From Chitinophagales bacterium (GTDB lineage Bacteria > Bacteroidota > Bacteroidia > Chitinophagales > JADIYW01), in contig JAMLHI010000005.1 in assembly GCA_023957235.1 (NCBI GenBank), forward strand, positions 62,001-126,000: 64,000 bases of DNA, given 5' to 3'. Every line of letters begins with the position of its first letter. Position 1 is the first letter of the stretch. The notes under the pieces were generated by a model. The model saw nothing but the letters and a program-made list of their open reading frames with translations, ran no database searches and was not told the DNA's origin. Positions 18,692 to 26,725 of the stretch are shown one piece after another. The position numbers and the translations under genes are program-made.

Positions 18692-20386
18692 ATGGAACTG
18701 TCATCAAAAAAAGGTATTCAGCATATTATTATGACTTTAGCCACTCTAGGGCTGAAGGAAGTAATTATCTGTCCTGGTTCACGCAATGCGCCTCTCACTA
18801 TTTCGATGAATAGGCATCCTCATTTTCATTGTACAAGTATTAGAGATGAGAGAAGTGCAGCATTTTATGCACTTGGGAAAGCAATAGAAACTCAGCAAGC
18901 AGTAGCAATCATTTGCACTAGCGGTTCTGCAGCCTTGAATTTTGCTCCAGCTATTTGCGAGGCCTTTTATCAAAGGATTCCTTTGATTGTCCTGACTGCT
19001 GATAGACCAGTAGAGTGGATAGATCAAGGTGATGGGCAAACAATTAGACAAGTTAATGTTTATCAAAACTTTATCAGGAAAAGTTATAATATTAATGGGG
19101 ATGCTACTTCTTCAAATGAACTTTGGCATATAGCTCATAGCACCAGTGAAGGTTTTCAAATAGCTACAAAAACAGATAAAGGGCCTGTGCATTTCAATAT
19201 ACCTGTCAGTGAACCACTTTATGATATTGAAGAAATCGAGCCATATCTTCCATTGGCTTTTACCGCTTTTCCTATCCAAAAATCTCTTTCAGATTCAACT
19301 ATTCAAGACTTAGCAAAAGAGTTTTCAAATAGCTCAAAAGTCATGATACTTGTTGGGCAACACATCAAAGATGAAAATCTTCAAGAACAATTGTCATTGT
19401 TGTCAAGACTAGACAACCTCGTTATATTGACCGAATCAACATCAAATATTCATCATCCTGACTTTATCGAAAATATTGACAGATGTATTACGCATCTTGA
19501 CAGTGAAGATATTCATACACTATTGCCCGATTTATTGATTACAATAGGAGGCGCTATTATTTCAAAAAGGATTAAATCCTTAATTAGAAAATATAAACCT
19601 CATTCTCATTGGAATATTGACGAATATGATGCTTTTATCAATACATATCAATCTCTGACTTCCCCAATTCATATCAAAGCAATTGATTTTTTTAAGCAAA
19701 TCTTTGACCATATAGAAAATAATAAGTCTGACTACAGAGTCAATTGGCAGAAAAAAAAGGAAGTACTACAAAAAAGACATCAACAATTTTCAACAAAATG
19801 TGATTATAGTGACTTCAAAGTTTTTGAACAAATCTATTTGAATATTCCTTCAAATATTAGCTTACATCTGTCCAACTCCTCACCTATCCGATATGCACAG
19901 TTATTTGACAATAAAAACATATTGGAAACATGGAGTAATCGAGGAACAAGTGGAATAGATGGATGTACCAGCACTGTCATGGGAGCAGCTTCGAGTTCTC
20001 CAGAAAAAGATTTCTTACTTATAACAGGAGATGTTTCTTTCCATTATGACATCAATGCATTATGGAATGAATCTCCTATCAATAATCTAAAAATCATTGT
20101 TATTAATAATGGAGGTGGTGGAATATTTCGTATTATTTCAGGACCTAATGCAGTCAAAGAGATGAAGCCTTTTTTTGAAACCACAATGAACTCCAATGTA
20201 GAAAAGCTGGCAGAACATTATCAATGGAATTATTTAATGGCTAAAGATGTAGAATCGCTTCAAGAAGCCCTCCATCTCTTTTTCAAAAAAGAAACCCGTA
20301 GAACAATTTTGGAAATATTTACTGATGCAGAAAAAAATCCATTAGTTTTAGAGCAATATTGGAATTATTTAAAAAGTCAATCATAG
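18692..20386 (+). CDS. menD: 2-succinyl-5-enolpyruvyl-6-hydroxy-3-cyclohexene-1-carboxylate synthase
   Basis: This thiamine-diphosphate enzyme joins isochorismate and 2-oxoglutarate. The 564-residue protein shows ICPGSRNAPLT (about 29-39), TSGSAALNFAPAICEA (about 76-91), LTADRP, NRGTSGIDGCTST and the MenD-specific NNGGGGIFRII in the cofactor region. Length and start are normal. The stop is two bases from the preferred ATG of menB, which suggests translational coupling. Confidence 0.97.
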   Translation: MELSSKKGIQHIIMTLATLGLKEVIICPGSRNAPLTISMNRHPHFHCTSIRDERSAAFYALGKAIETQQAVAIICTSGSAALNFAPAICEAFYQRIPLIVLTADRPVEWIDQGDGQTIRQVNVYQNFIRKSYNINGDATSSNELWHIAHSTSEGFQIATKTDKGPVHFNIPVSEPLYDIEEIEPYLPLAFTAFPIQKSLSDSTIQDLAKEFSNSSKVMILVGQHIKDENLQEQLSLLSRLDNLVILTESTSNIHHPDFIENIDRCITHLDSEDIHTLLPDLLITIGGAIISKRIKSLIRKYKPHSHWNIDEYDAFINTYQSLTSPIHIKAIDFFKQIFDHIENNKSDYRVNWQKKKEVLQKRHQQFSTKCDYSDFKVFEQIYLNIPSNISLHLSNSSPIRYAQLFDNKNILETWSNRGTSGIDGCTSTVMGAASSSPEKDFLLITGDVSFHYDINALWNESPINNLKIIVINNGGGGIFRIISGPNAVKEMKPFFETTMNSNVEKLAEHYQWNYLMAKDVESLQEALHLFFKKETRRTILEIFTDAEKNPLVLEQYWNYLKSQS

Positions 20387-20388
20387 CT

Positions 20389-21231
20389 ATGAGTCAAATA
20401 GAGTGGAAAACTATAAAAGAATATCAAGACATTACTTTTAGACAGTGCAATGGAGTCGCAAGGATTGCATTCAACAGACCTGAAGTAAGGAATGCTTTTA
20501 GACCTGAGACTGTTTCTGAATTATTAGAAGCATTGATTATTGCTCATGAATCTCAGGAAATAGGTGTAGTTCTGATAAGTGCCGAAGGTCCTTCTCAAAA
20601 AGATGGAGGTTGGGCATTCTGCTCTGGAGGAGACCAAAGAGTACGTTCCAAAACCGGATATAAAGGTTTAGATGGCATCAATCGTTTTAATATTTTAGAT
20701 GTTCAAAGGCAAATCCGTTTTATGAATAAAGTTGTTATCGCCGTTGTTCCTGGCTGGGCTGTAGGAGGTGGTCATAGCTTACATGTTGTGTGTGACCTTA
20801 CTTTGGCCAGCAAAGAACATGCTATTTTTAAACAGACGGACGTAAATGTGGCTAGTGTGGATGGTGGATTTGGCTCGGCCTATTTGGCTAGGCAAGTCGG
20901 ACAGAAAAGAGCTAGAGAAATATTCTTTTTAGGCCGTTCTTATTCTGCCCAAGAAGCTTATGATATGGGCATGGTCAATGCTGTAGTCCCTCATGATGAG
21001 TTGGAAGATACTGCTTACCAATGGGCGCAGGAAATTTTAAGTAAAAGTCCTACTGCTATAAAGATGAGTAAATTTGCATTCAATCTTATTGATGACGGAT
21101 TAGTAGGCCAGCAAGTATATGCAGGGGAAGCAACTCGCTTGATTTATACGACAGAAGAAGCAGAAGAAGGCAGAAATGCATTTCTAGAAAAGAGAGAGCC
21201 AGAATTTGATAAATATCCTAAGTTTCCATAA
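20389..21231 (+). CDS. menB: 1,4-dihydroxy-2-naphthoyl-CoA synthase
   Basis: This crotonase-fold enzyme cyclises o-succinylbenzoyl-CoA. The motifs are FCSGGDQRV (oxyanion hole), PGWAVGGGHSLHVVCDLTLA, SVDGGFGSAYLARQVGQKRA and REIFFLGRSY, all diagnostic of MenB. The frame is open ten codons upstream into menD, but the ATG at 20389, just after the menD stop, starts the protein MSQIEWK as in relatives; that gives 280 residues. menA begins ten bases after its stop. Confidence 0.96.
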   Translation: MSQIEWKTIKEYQDITFRQCNGVARIAFNRPEVRNAFRPETVSELLEALIIAHESQEIGVVLISAEGPSQKDGGWAFCSGGDQRVRSKTGYKGLDGINRFNILDVQRQIRFMNKVVIAVVPGWAVGGGHSLHVVCDLTLASKEHAIFKQTDVNVASVDGGFGSAYLARQVGQKRAREIFFLGRSYSAQEAYDMGMVNAVVPHDELEDTAYQWAQEILSKSPTAIKMSKFAFNLIDDGLVGQQVYAGEATRLIYTTEEAEEGRNAFLEKREPEFDKYPKFP

Positions 21232-21241
21232 GTAATTTGAA

Positions 21242-22144
21242 ATGGCATCTGTATCTGCATGGTTAGAAGCATTTCGATTGCGCACCCTACCATTATCGCT
21301 ATCTTCTATTTTTTTAGGAAGTTTTCTAGCAAAATATCATAATCATTTTCAATGGTCTGTACTCATTGGAGCAGTTTTAACCACCTTATTTCTTCAGATA
21401 CTCAGTAATCTTGCCAATGATTATGGAGATGCTGTTAGTGGAGTGGACAATCAGGACAGAGTAGGCCCTCAGAGAGGAATCCAATCGGGTAAAATTTCAT
21501 TGAGAGAAATTAAAATTGCAGTGATAATTTTCAGTTTACTATCCTTAGTCTCAGGGGTATTATTACTTATCGTTGGTTCTCATGGTTTACAATTAAAAGA
21601 TTTATTGGTCATGCTCGGTATTGGTATAGTTGCGATTTGGGCGGCAATCAAATACACTATGGGAAAAAATCCATATGGCTATTCAGGCTGGGGAGATATT
21701 GCAGTCTTTTTATTTTTCGGGTGGATCGGAGTTTTAGGTACTTATTTTTTGCACAGTCACAAAATTACTATTGATGAATTCTTACCTGCTATCTCCATTG
21801 GTTTTTTCAGTGCTGGAGTACTCAATCTCAACAATCTTAGAGACAGAGAGAATGATAAACATTTTGGCAAAAATACGCTAGTTGTAAAATATGGAGTACA
21901 GAAAGCAAAATATTATCATGCGACAATATTGTCTTTGGGTATAATTTCTGCGCTATTATATACTTTATTTAATGGTTCATCCCCTTGGAAGTGGGTATAT
22001 ATTCTTTCTTTTATAGGAATCATCAGAAGTATTCTTATCGTCTTAAAAAATGGAAATCCTGCATTATTAGACCCTGAGCTAAAAAAACTTGCAATAAGTA
22101 CACTGATTTTTAGTATCTTATTTGGGATTGGGCTATTGGTATAA
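21242..22144 (+). CDS. menA: 1,4-dihydroxy-2-naphthoate polyprenyltransferase
   Basis: This integral membrane prenyltransferase attaches the isoprenoid tail to dihydroxynaphthoate to give demethylmenaquinone. The 300-residue protein has about eight or nine hydrophobic segments and the two Asp-rich motifs of the UbiA family: NLANDYGDAVSGVDN near 58-72 and NLRDRENDKHFGK near 197-209. The start MASVSAWLEAFRLRTLPLSL is typical for MenA. It follows menB in the operon. Confidence 0.96.
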   Translation: MASVSAWLEAFRLRTLPLSLSSIFLGSFLAKYHNHFQWSVLIGAVLTTLFLQILSNLANDYGDAVSGVDNQDRVGPQRGIQSGKISLREIKIAVIIFSLLSLVSGVLLLIVGSHGLQLKDLLVMLGIGIVAIWAAIKYTMGKNPYGYSGWGDIAVFLFFGWIGVLGTYFLHSHKITIDEFLPAISIGFFSAGVLNLNNLRDRENDKHFGKNTLVVKYGVQKAKYYHATILSLGIISALLYTLFNGSSPWKWVYILSFIGIIRSILIVLKNGNPALLDPELKKLAISTLIFSILFGIGLLV

Positions 22145-22157
22145 AATCCTCCCTATT

Positions 22158-23201
22158 ATGACCTGTCATTTTGTAAAATATACGCTACATTTTAAAATTC
22201 CAGGTGGAACGTCAAGAGGAGTACTTCATCAAAAAGATACCTATATTATCATCTTAGAAGAAAACGGGAAAAGGGCTTTTGGAGAATGTAATCTTTTTAA
22301 AAACCTTTCTTATGATGACAAACAAGATTATGAAAAAAAACTAGTTGAAGTCTGTCAACAAATCACAAAAAACAGAGCAGATATTCTTTCTCATTTAGAA
22401 GAATGGCCTTCTATTTATTTTGGTGTAGAAATGCTTTTGAAAGACTGGGAGAATGGAGCCCAACAAATTCTCTTTCCAGAGATTGTAAAAAATGGATTTT
22501 CTATTCCTATTAATGCATTGATATGGATGGGCAGTAAAGATTTCATGCAGAAGCAAATCTCACAAAAACTAAAAGAAGGTTATACATCCATAAAACTAAA
22601 AATTGGAGCTTTAGATTTCCAGACTGAGTTGGAACTTATTAAATATATCAGAACTCAGTTCAATGAAGACGAAGTAGAAATTAGATTAGATGCTAATGGT
22701 GCATTTCATTTTCAGGAAGCTCAAGAAAAAATTAAAAAAATTTCTGAATACGGCATCCATTATATTGAGCAACCTATCCGAGCCGGTCAGTGGCAAGAAA
22801 TGGCAAAACTCACTGAAAACTCTCCTGTAAAAATTGCATTAGACGAGGAATTGATAGGAATTATTTCTTTAGAAGAGAAACAAAAATTGATTCAAACCAT
22901 CTCTCCCCAACTTCTGATTCTAAAGCCGGCACTTATCGGCGGATTTGAAGGAAGTAATGTATGGAAAAAAATCATTGCGCAAAATCAAGGTTCATGGGTC
23001 ATCACATCTGCTTTAGAAAGTAATATTGGTCTAAATGCCATCACTCAATATGCTGCATTGGAGCCCTCAGTATATGCACAAGGATTGGGCACAGGTCAAC
23101 TTTATCACAACAACTTTCCATCTCCATACACTGTTGATGCAAAAGGAATTCATTATCACAATAATAGAAAATGGGACTTCTCTCAATTGACAGCCAATTA
23201 G
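22158..23201 (+). CDS. menC: o-Succinylbenzoate synthase
   Basis: This enolase-superfamily dehydratase makes o-succinylbenzoate. Expected catalytic residues are visible: the Lys pair in SIKLKIG, metal ligands in RLDANGAF, IEQPI and ALDEEL, and the second-side Lys in LILKPALIGG. The frame is open from 22122 inside menA, but the ATG at 22158 (MTCHFVKYTLHFKIPGG), 13 bases after the menA stop, fits relatives and gives 347 residues. The last 31 bases overlap the start of menE. Confidence 0.93.
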   Translation: MTCHFVKYTLHFKIPGGTSRGVLHQKDTYIIILEENGKRAFGECNLFKNLSYDDKQDYEKKLVEVCQQITKNRADILSHLEEWPSIYFGVEMLLKDWENGAQQILFPEIVKNGFSIPINALIWMGSKDFMQKQISQKLKEGYTSIKLKIGALDFQTELELIKYIRTQFNEDEVEIRLDANGAFHFQEAQEKIKKISEYGIHYIEQPIRAGQWQEMAKLTENSPVKIALDEELIGIISLEEKQKLIQTISPQLLILKPALIGGFEGSNVWKKIIAQNQGSWVITSALESNIGLNAITQYAALEPSVYAQGLGTGQLYHNNFPSPYTVDAKGIHYHNNRKWDFSQLTAN

Positions 23202-24268
23202 ACTTTAAAACCTTTCAACGATTAAAAATCAATGGAGAGTTGTTAGAAGGAGTTGACATCATTTCTTATTGCCAAAAACAAAAATTTGAAATTTTTAATG
23301 AGATAGCCATTTTCATGAAAGACTGGCTGAATAATGATCCTGAAATAGAAGTGCAAACAAGCGGTTCAACTGGTCGTCCTCAAAAAATGAAAGTCCTTAA
23401 AAGCCAAATGTTACAAAGCGCAGCAGCTACAGCATTATTTTTTGATTTTAAAACCAATGAAAATATCTATCTCAGCCTTTCAATCCGATTTATTGCAGGC
23501 AAAATGATGATAGTAAGAGCATTATATAGTCAAATGAATTTGATTGTCCTACAGGAACAAAACAACCGTCCCATTGAAGTGTTTCCTGATGATTTGGAAA
23601 TACATTTTGCAGCTTTTGTTCCCTTACAATTGAAAGGAGCTATTGCAAGTCAAAAAATCAAAACTATTTTATTAGGTGGAGCTTCTATCAGTACGCAGCA
23701 AGAAGAATACTTTCAATCATTAACTGCCAATATTTATCACAGTTACGGCATGACTGAAACACTAAGTCATGTCGCAATTCGGAAAGTCAATGGACTTGAC
23801 AGAACAAATATTTTCACAGCACTTCCAGGAGTTCAATTTGAATTAGATGATAGAAATTGTCTCATTATTGATGTGCCTTTTTTACCTCAAAAAGTTATAA
23901 CAAATGATATTGTTGAACTAATAGATTCAAATCATTTTTTATGGAAAGGACGTTTTGATAATATCATCAATAGTGGAGGGATAAAAATCTTCCCTGAAGA
24001 ATTAGAAATAAAAATTCAGCCTTTATTGAATTGCAATTATTTCTTTATTGGATTAGAAGATGAGATTTTAGGAGAAAAAGTTTGCCTTTTTATAGAAAGC
24101 CTTGAATATTCTGACATCCAACTTTCAACTTTCAAAAGTGAAATATCTCAGATTCTAAGTAAATATGAAATGCCAAAGGAGATATATTTTAAGAAAAATT
24201 TTTCTTATACGCTATCTTCAAAAATCAAAAGAAAAGATACAGTAATACAATATTTTGAAGAAAAATAA
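23171..24268 (+). CDS. menE: o-Succinylbenzoate-CoA ligase, short form
   Basis: This AMP-forming ligase activates o-succinylbenzoate with ATP and CoA. It has QTSGSTGRPQKMKV (phosphate-binding), SYGMTETLSHVA, WKGRFDNIINSGGIKIFPEE and a terminal Lys motif SSKIKRKD. At 365 residues it is shorter than proteobacterial MenE, as is usual in Bacteroidota. The start ATG overlaps menC by 31 bases; no later Met comes before the conserved region. It is the last gene of the operon and is followed by a terminator. Confidence 0.93.
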   Translation: MGLLSIDSQLDFKTFQRLKINGELLEGVDIISYCQKQKFEIFNEIAIFMKDWLNNDPEIEVQTSGSTGRPQKMKVLKSQMLQSAAATALFFDFKTNENIYLSLSIRFIAGKMMIVRALYSQMNLIVLQEQNNRPIEVFPDDLEIHFAAFVPLQLKGAIASQKIKTILLGGASISTQQEEYFQSLTANIYHSYGMTETLSHVAIRKVNGLDRTNIFTALPGVQFELDDRNCLIIDVPFLPQKVITNDIVELIDSNHFLWKGRFDNIINSGGIKIFPEELEIKIQPLLNCNYFFIGLEDEILGEKVCLFIESLEYSDIQLSTFKSEISQILSKYEMPKEIYFKKNFSYTLSSKIKRKDTVIQYFEEK

Positions 24269-24270
24269 AA

Positions 24271-24300
24271 AAAGGCAGAGTCAATAATAACTCTACCTTT
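24271..24300. terminator. Bidirectional terminator between menE and the cold-shock gene
   Basis: AAAGGCAGAGT and ACTCTACCTTT form an 11-base stem with one C/A mismatch around an 8-base loop. A-rich and T-rich flanks allow it to act for menE on the plus strand and for the csp transcript on the minus strand. Confidence 0.7.
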
Positions 24301-24323
24301 AAAGATTTTAGTCAGCTATAAAA

Positions 24324-24515
24324 TTAAGCTAATTTTACATTCACTGCTGTAAGACCTTTTTTGCCTTGTTGAACTTCGAAAACGACTTTATCCTTTTCTT
24401 TTACTTCATCTTTCAATCCACTAATGTGAACGAAAACATCTGCGCCTCCATCTGTAGGAGTGATAAATCCAAAGCCTTTAGTTTGGTTGAAGAATTTTAC
24501 TGTACCTTCTTGCAT
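24324..24515 (-). CDS. Cold-shock protein (CspA family)
   Basis: The 63-residue single cold-shock domain protein carries the RNA-binding motifs KGFGFI (RNP1) and VFVHI (RNP2). It binds single-stranded RNA and prevents structure. It is the last of three cold-response genes on the minus strand (helicase, CSD protein, Csp), 29 bases after the preceding gene, and ends at the shared terminator. Confidence 0.95.
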   Translation of the reverse strand: MQEGTVKFFNQTKGFGFITPTDGGADVFVHISGLKDEVKEKDKVVFEVQQGKKGLTAVNVKLA

Positions 24516-24544
24516 GGTTGTTGAGTTTGAAAATTTTTATAAAT

Positions 24545-24985
24545 TTAATTGATTTTTCTGACATTGATAGCACTATATCCTTTTGGAGTCCTCTCCTTGT
24601 GATAAGTCACTCTATCATTTTCTTTTATCTCGTCAAGCATTTGATTGCTATGAACAAAGACGGATTCTCTGCTATTATCTTCAGTAATAAAGCCATAAGC
24701 CTTATCTGTTAAAAATGAAGAAACAATTCCGGTAAACTCCTTTATTTCTTCTACTACAATTGGTGCAGCACCCAATTGTATATCTTCTAAGTTAATTTCT
24801 ATTCTATTTTGCTTTTCTGGCGGAACATCAGTTACGTTTCCATACTCATCCACATAAACCAACAATTCATCAAGACTTTTGCCTTTATTGTTATTGGCCT
24901 TACGTTCTTCTTTACGCATAAGCTTATCTTGCTTTTTCTTTGCTTTTTTCTGTTCTAATGCTTTCTTGTTATAATTATCCGCCAT
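24545..24985 (-). CDS. Cold-shock-domain protein with basic N-terminal extension
   Basis: The C-terminal 65 residues are a diverged cold-shock domain: FTGIVSSFLTDKAYGFITED and VFVHSNQM replace the canonical RNP1 and RNP2. The N-terminal 40 residues are very rich in Lys, Glu and Gln and probably helical or disordered. A linker with acidic segments joins them. This layout is found in Bacteroidota and is thought to be RNA-binding. It lies 41 bases after the helicase gene, in the same orientation. Confidence 0.85.
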   Translation of the reverse strand: MADNYNKKALEQKKAKKKQDKLMRKEERKANNNKGKSLDELLVYVDEYGNVTDVPPEKQNRIEINLEDIQLGAAPIVVEEIKEFTGIVSSFLTDKAYGFITEDNSRESVFVHSNQMLDEIKENDRVTYHKERTPKGYSAINVRKIN

Positions 24986-25026
24986 GTAATTTTTAAATGG
25001 GTTTAAAAGTGAATAAATAATTTATC

Positions 25027-26133
25027 TCAAAATGTTTTTTCTAACATTTGAAAACCTATTAATTTTTGAATGTTTTTTAAGTCTTCTTTTTGTTCTGTAT
25101 CACAAAACGAAATTGCAACCCCTTCATTTCCAGCTCTTCCTGTTCGTCCGATACGGTGTACATAAGTTTCAGGAACATTGGGCAACTCATAATTGACAAC
25201 ATGAGGCAATTCATCAATATCAATTCCACGAGAAGCAATATCTGTAGCCACTAAGACTCTAATCCTTGATTTTTTAAAATCTTCCAATGCTCTTTGACGT
25301 GCATTCTGAGATTTATTTCCATGTATAGCAGCAGCATTTACTCCTGTCTTACTTAGAAACTTAACTAATTTATCTGCTCCATGCTTTGTTCGAGTGAAAA
25401 CTAATGTTCGTTCCAATGAATTATCTTTCAACAAGTGAAGTAATAACTCTGGCTTCTCTTTTTTCTCCACAAAATAGACCGATTGTTGAACAGTCTGCGC
25501 AGTTGAAGAAACTGGAGTAACAGATATTTCAGCTGGCTGGTATAATATAGTTTGAGCAAACTTACGAATCGCTTTCGGCATAGTAGCTGAAAAAAACAGT
25601 GTTTGTCGTTTAGCAGGAATAAAAGATAAGATTTTTTTGACATCATTAATAAATCCCATATCCAACATGTGATCTGCTTCATCTAATACCAAAATCTCTA
25701 CGGAAGAAAGTCTAATTATTTTCTGTTGAATTAAATCCAATAAACGGCCTGGAGTAGCAATCAACACATCAACAGATTTTCTGAGTGCCTCAACTTGTTT
25801 TCCTTGAGGAACTCCGCCATAAATTGCTAAGCATTTAGTATTCAAATACTTAGAATACATTTTGAAATTCTCCTCAATTTGCAAAGCCAATTCTCTAGTA
25901 GGTGTTAAAACCAATGATTTGATGACTGGTTTTTTATTTTCTTGTAATAATTGTAAAATAGGAAGTGCAAAAGCAGCAGTCTTTCCTGTACCTGTCTGTG
26001 CACAGCCCATCACATCTTTACCTTTCAGTATTTGAGGAATAGCCTTGATTTGAATCTCAGTAGCAGTTTCATATCCGACATCTTCTAATGCCTTTTGTAT
26101 AGATGGTGATAAATTGAATTGAGTAAAGTTCAT
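25027..26133 (-). CDS. DEAD-box RNA helicase (RhlE/CsdA-like)
   Basis: The 368-residue protein is a complete two-domain DEAD-box core: Q motif (IQKALEDVGYETATEIQIKA), Walker A AQTGTGKTAAF, PTRELALQ, DEADHMLDMGF, FSATMP, VFTRTKHGAD, ATDIASRGIDI and HRIGRTGRAG. It lacks the C-terminal extension of CsdA or DbpA, so it is of the minimal RhlE type. With the two downstream cold-shock genes it forms a likely cold-response operon that unwinds structured RNA. A probable distant promoter gives a long leader. Confidence 0.93.
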   Translation of the reverse strand: MNFTQFNLSPSIQKALEDVGYETATEIQIKAIPQILKGKDVMGCAQTGTGKTAAFALPILQLLQENKKPVIKSLVLTPTRELALQIEENFKMYSKYLNTKCLAIYGGVPQGKQVEALRKSVDVLIATPGRLLDLIQQKIIRLSSVEILVLDEADHMLDMGFINDVKKILSFIPAKRQTLFFSATMPKAIRKFAQTILYQPAEISVTPVSSTAQTVQQSVYFVEKKEKPELLLHLLKDNSLERTLVFTRTKHGADKLVKFLSKTGVNAAAIHGNKSQNARQRALEDFKKSRIRVLVATDIASRGIDIDELPHVVNYELPNVPETYVHRIGRTGRAGNEGVAISFCDTEQKEDLKNIQKLIGFQMLEKTF

Positions 26134-26406
26134 ATTGGAAACACACTGTAAAATACAGCTTTACGCATAGAAATATAATAATTTGAAAATTTTCAAATAG
26201 CAGATAAAAAGATTGAATTCAGTAATTTATTTTGAAAATCAAATAATGAAATTAAATTTCAATTAGGGGTACTCTTTAAAAGCTAAAGTAACTGACTATG
26301 CTATTTTTTAATTGTATTAAAATTTAATTCGTTCTTGGTGGCAAAAAGGCATTAAAAATAACAATTTAAAATACGCAGACAGACACCTATCAAATATTTG
26401 ATTGCA
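26134..26406 (-). other. Probable long 5' leader of the cold-shock operon
   Basis: The 592-base gap between the helicase gene and the peroxidase gene carries no gene. If the promoter at 26407-26434 is real, the helicase mRNA has a leader of about 270 bases. Within it lie an 18-base perfect palindrome (ATTTGAAAATTTTCAAAT, 26181-26198), a small hairpin CTGTA-aaa-TACAG (26146-26158) 13 bases before the start codon, and TCAAATATTTGA (26390-26401) at the expected transcription start. Long structured leaders are known for cold-shock mRNAs in other phyla. Confidence 0.4.
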
Positions 26407-26434
26407 CAAAGATAAATGATAATTTGAAAATCAA
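26407..26434 (-). promoter_or_regulatory. Probable promoter of the cold-shock operon
   Basis: On the minus strand: TTG (26434-26432), a 17-base spacer and TATCTTTG (26414-26407). It points at the helicase gene 270 bases away; no other gene lies between. Confidence 0.5.
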
Positions 26435-26725
26435 TTAGTTTTATTCATTATTTTACTGATATACAATAATATTTTTTCAACAAGTACAATATTGATTCAA
26501 TTTAATCTTTAAAAAGTCTTTTTTCAAAACATCCATTTCATTACATAGAATTAACATTGTGTATTCGTTTAATTTCCTTCTTCTCATTATCTTAGAAAGA
26601 GGAAAAAATTGAATAAAAACACGCTATTATTTTATTATTCTGACCAAACATTAATGAAGATAAGTAGCTAATTATTAATTACTTTTAATTTCATACTGAA
26701 TACACTTAAAATCAAAACAGCCATT

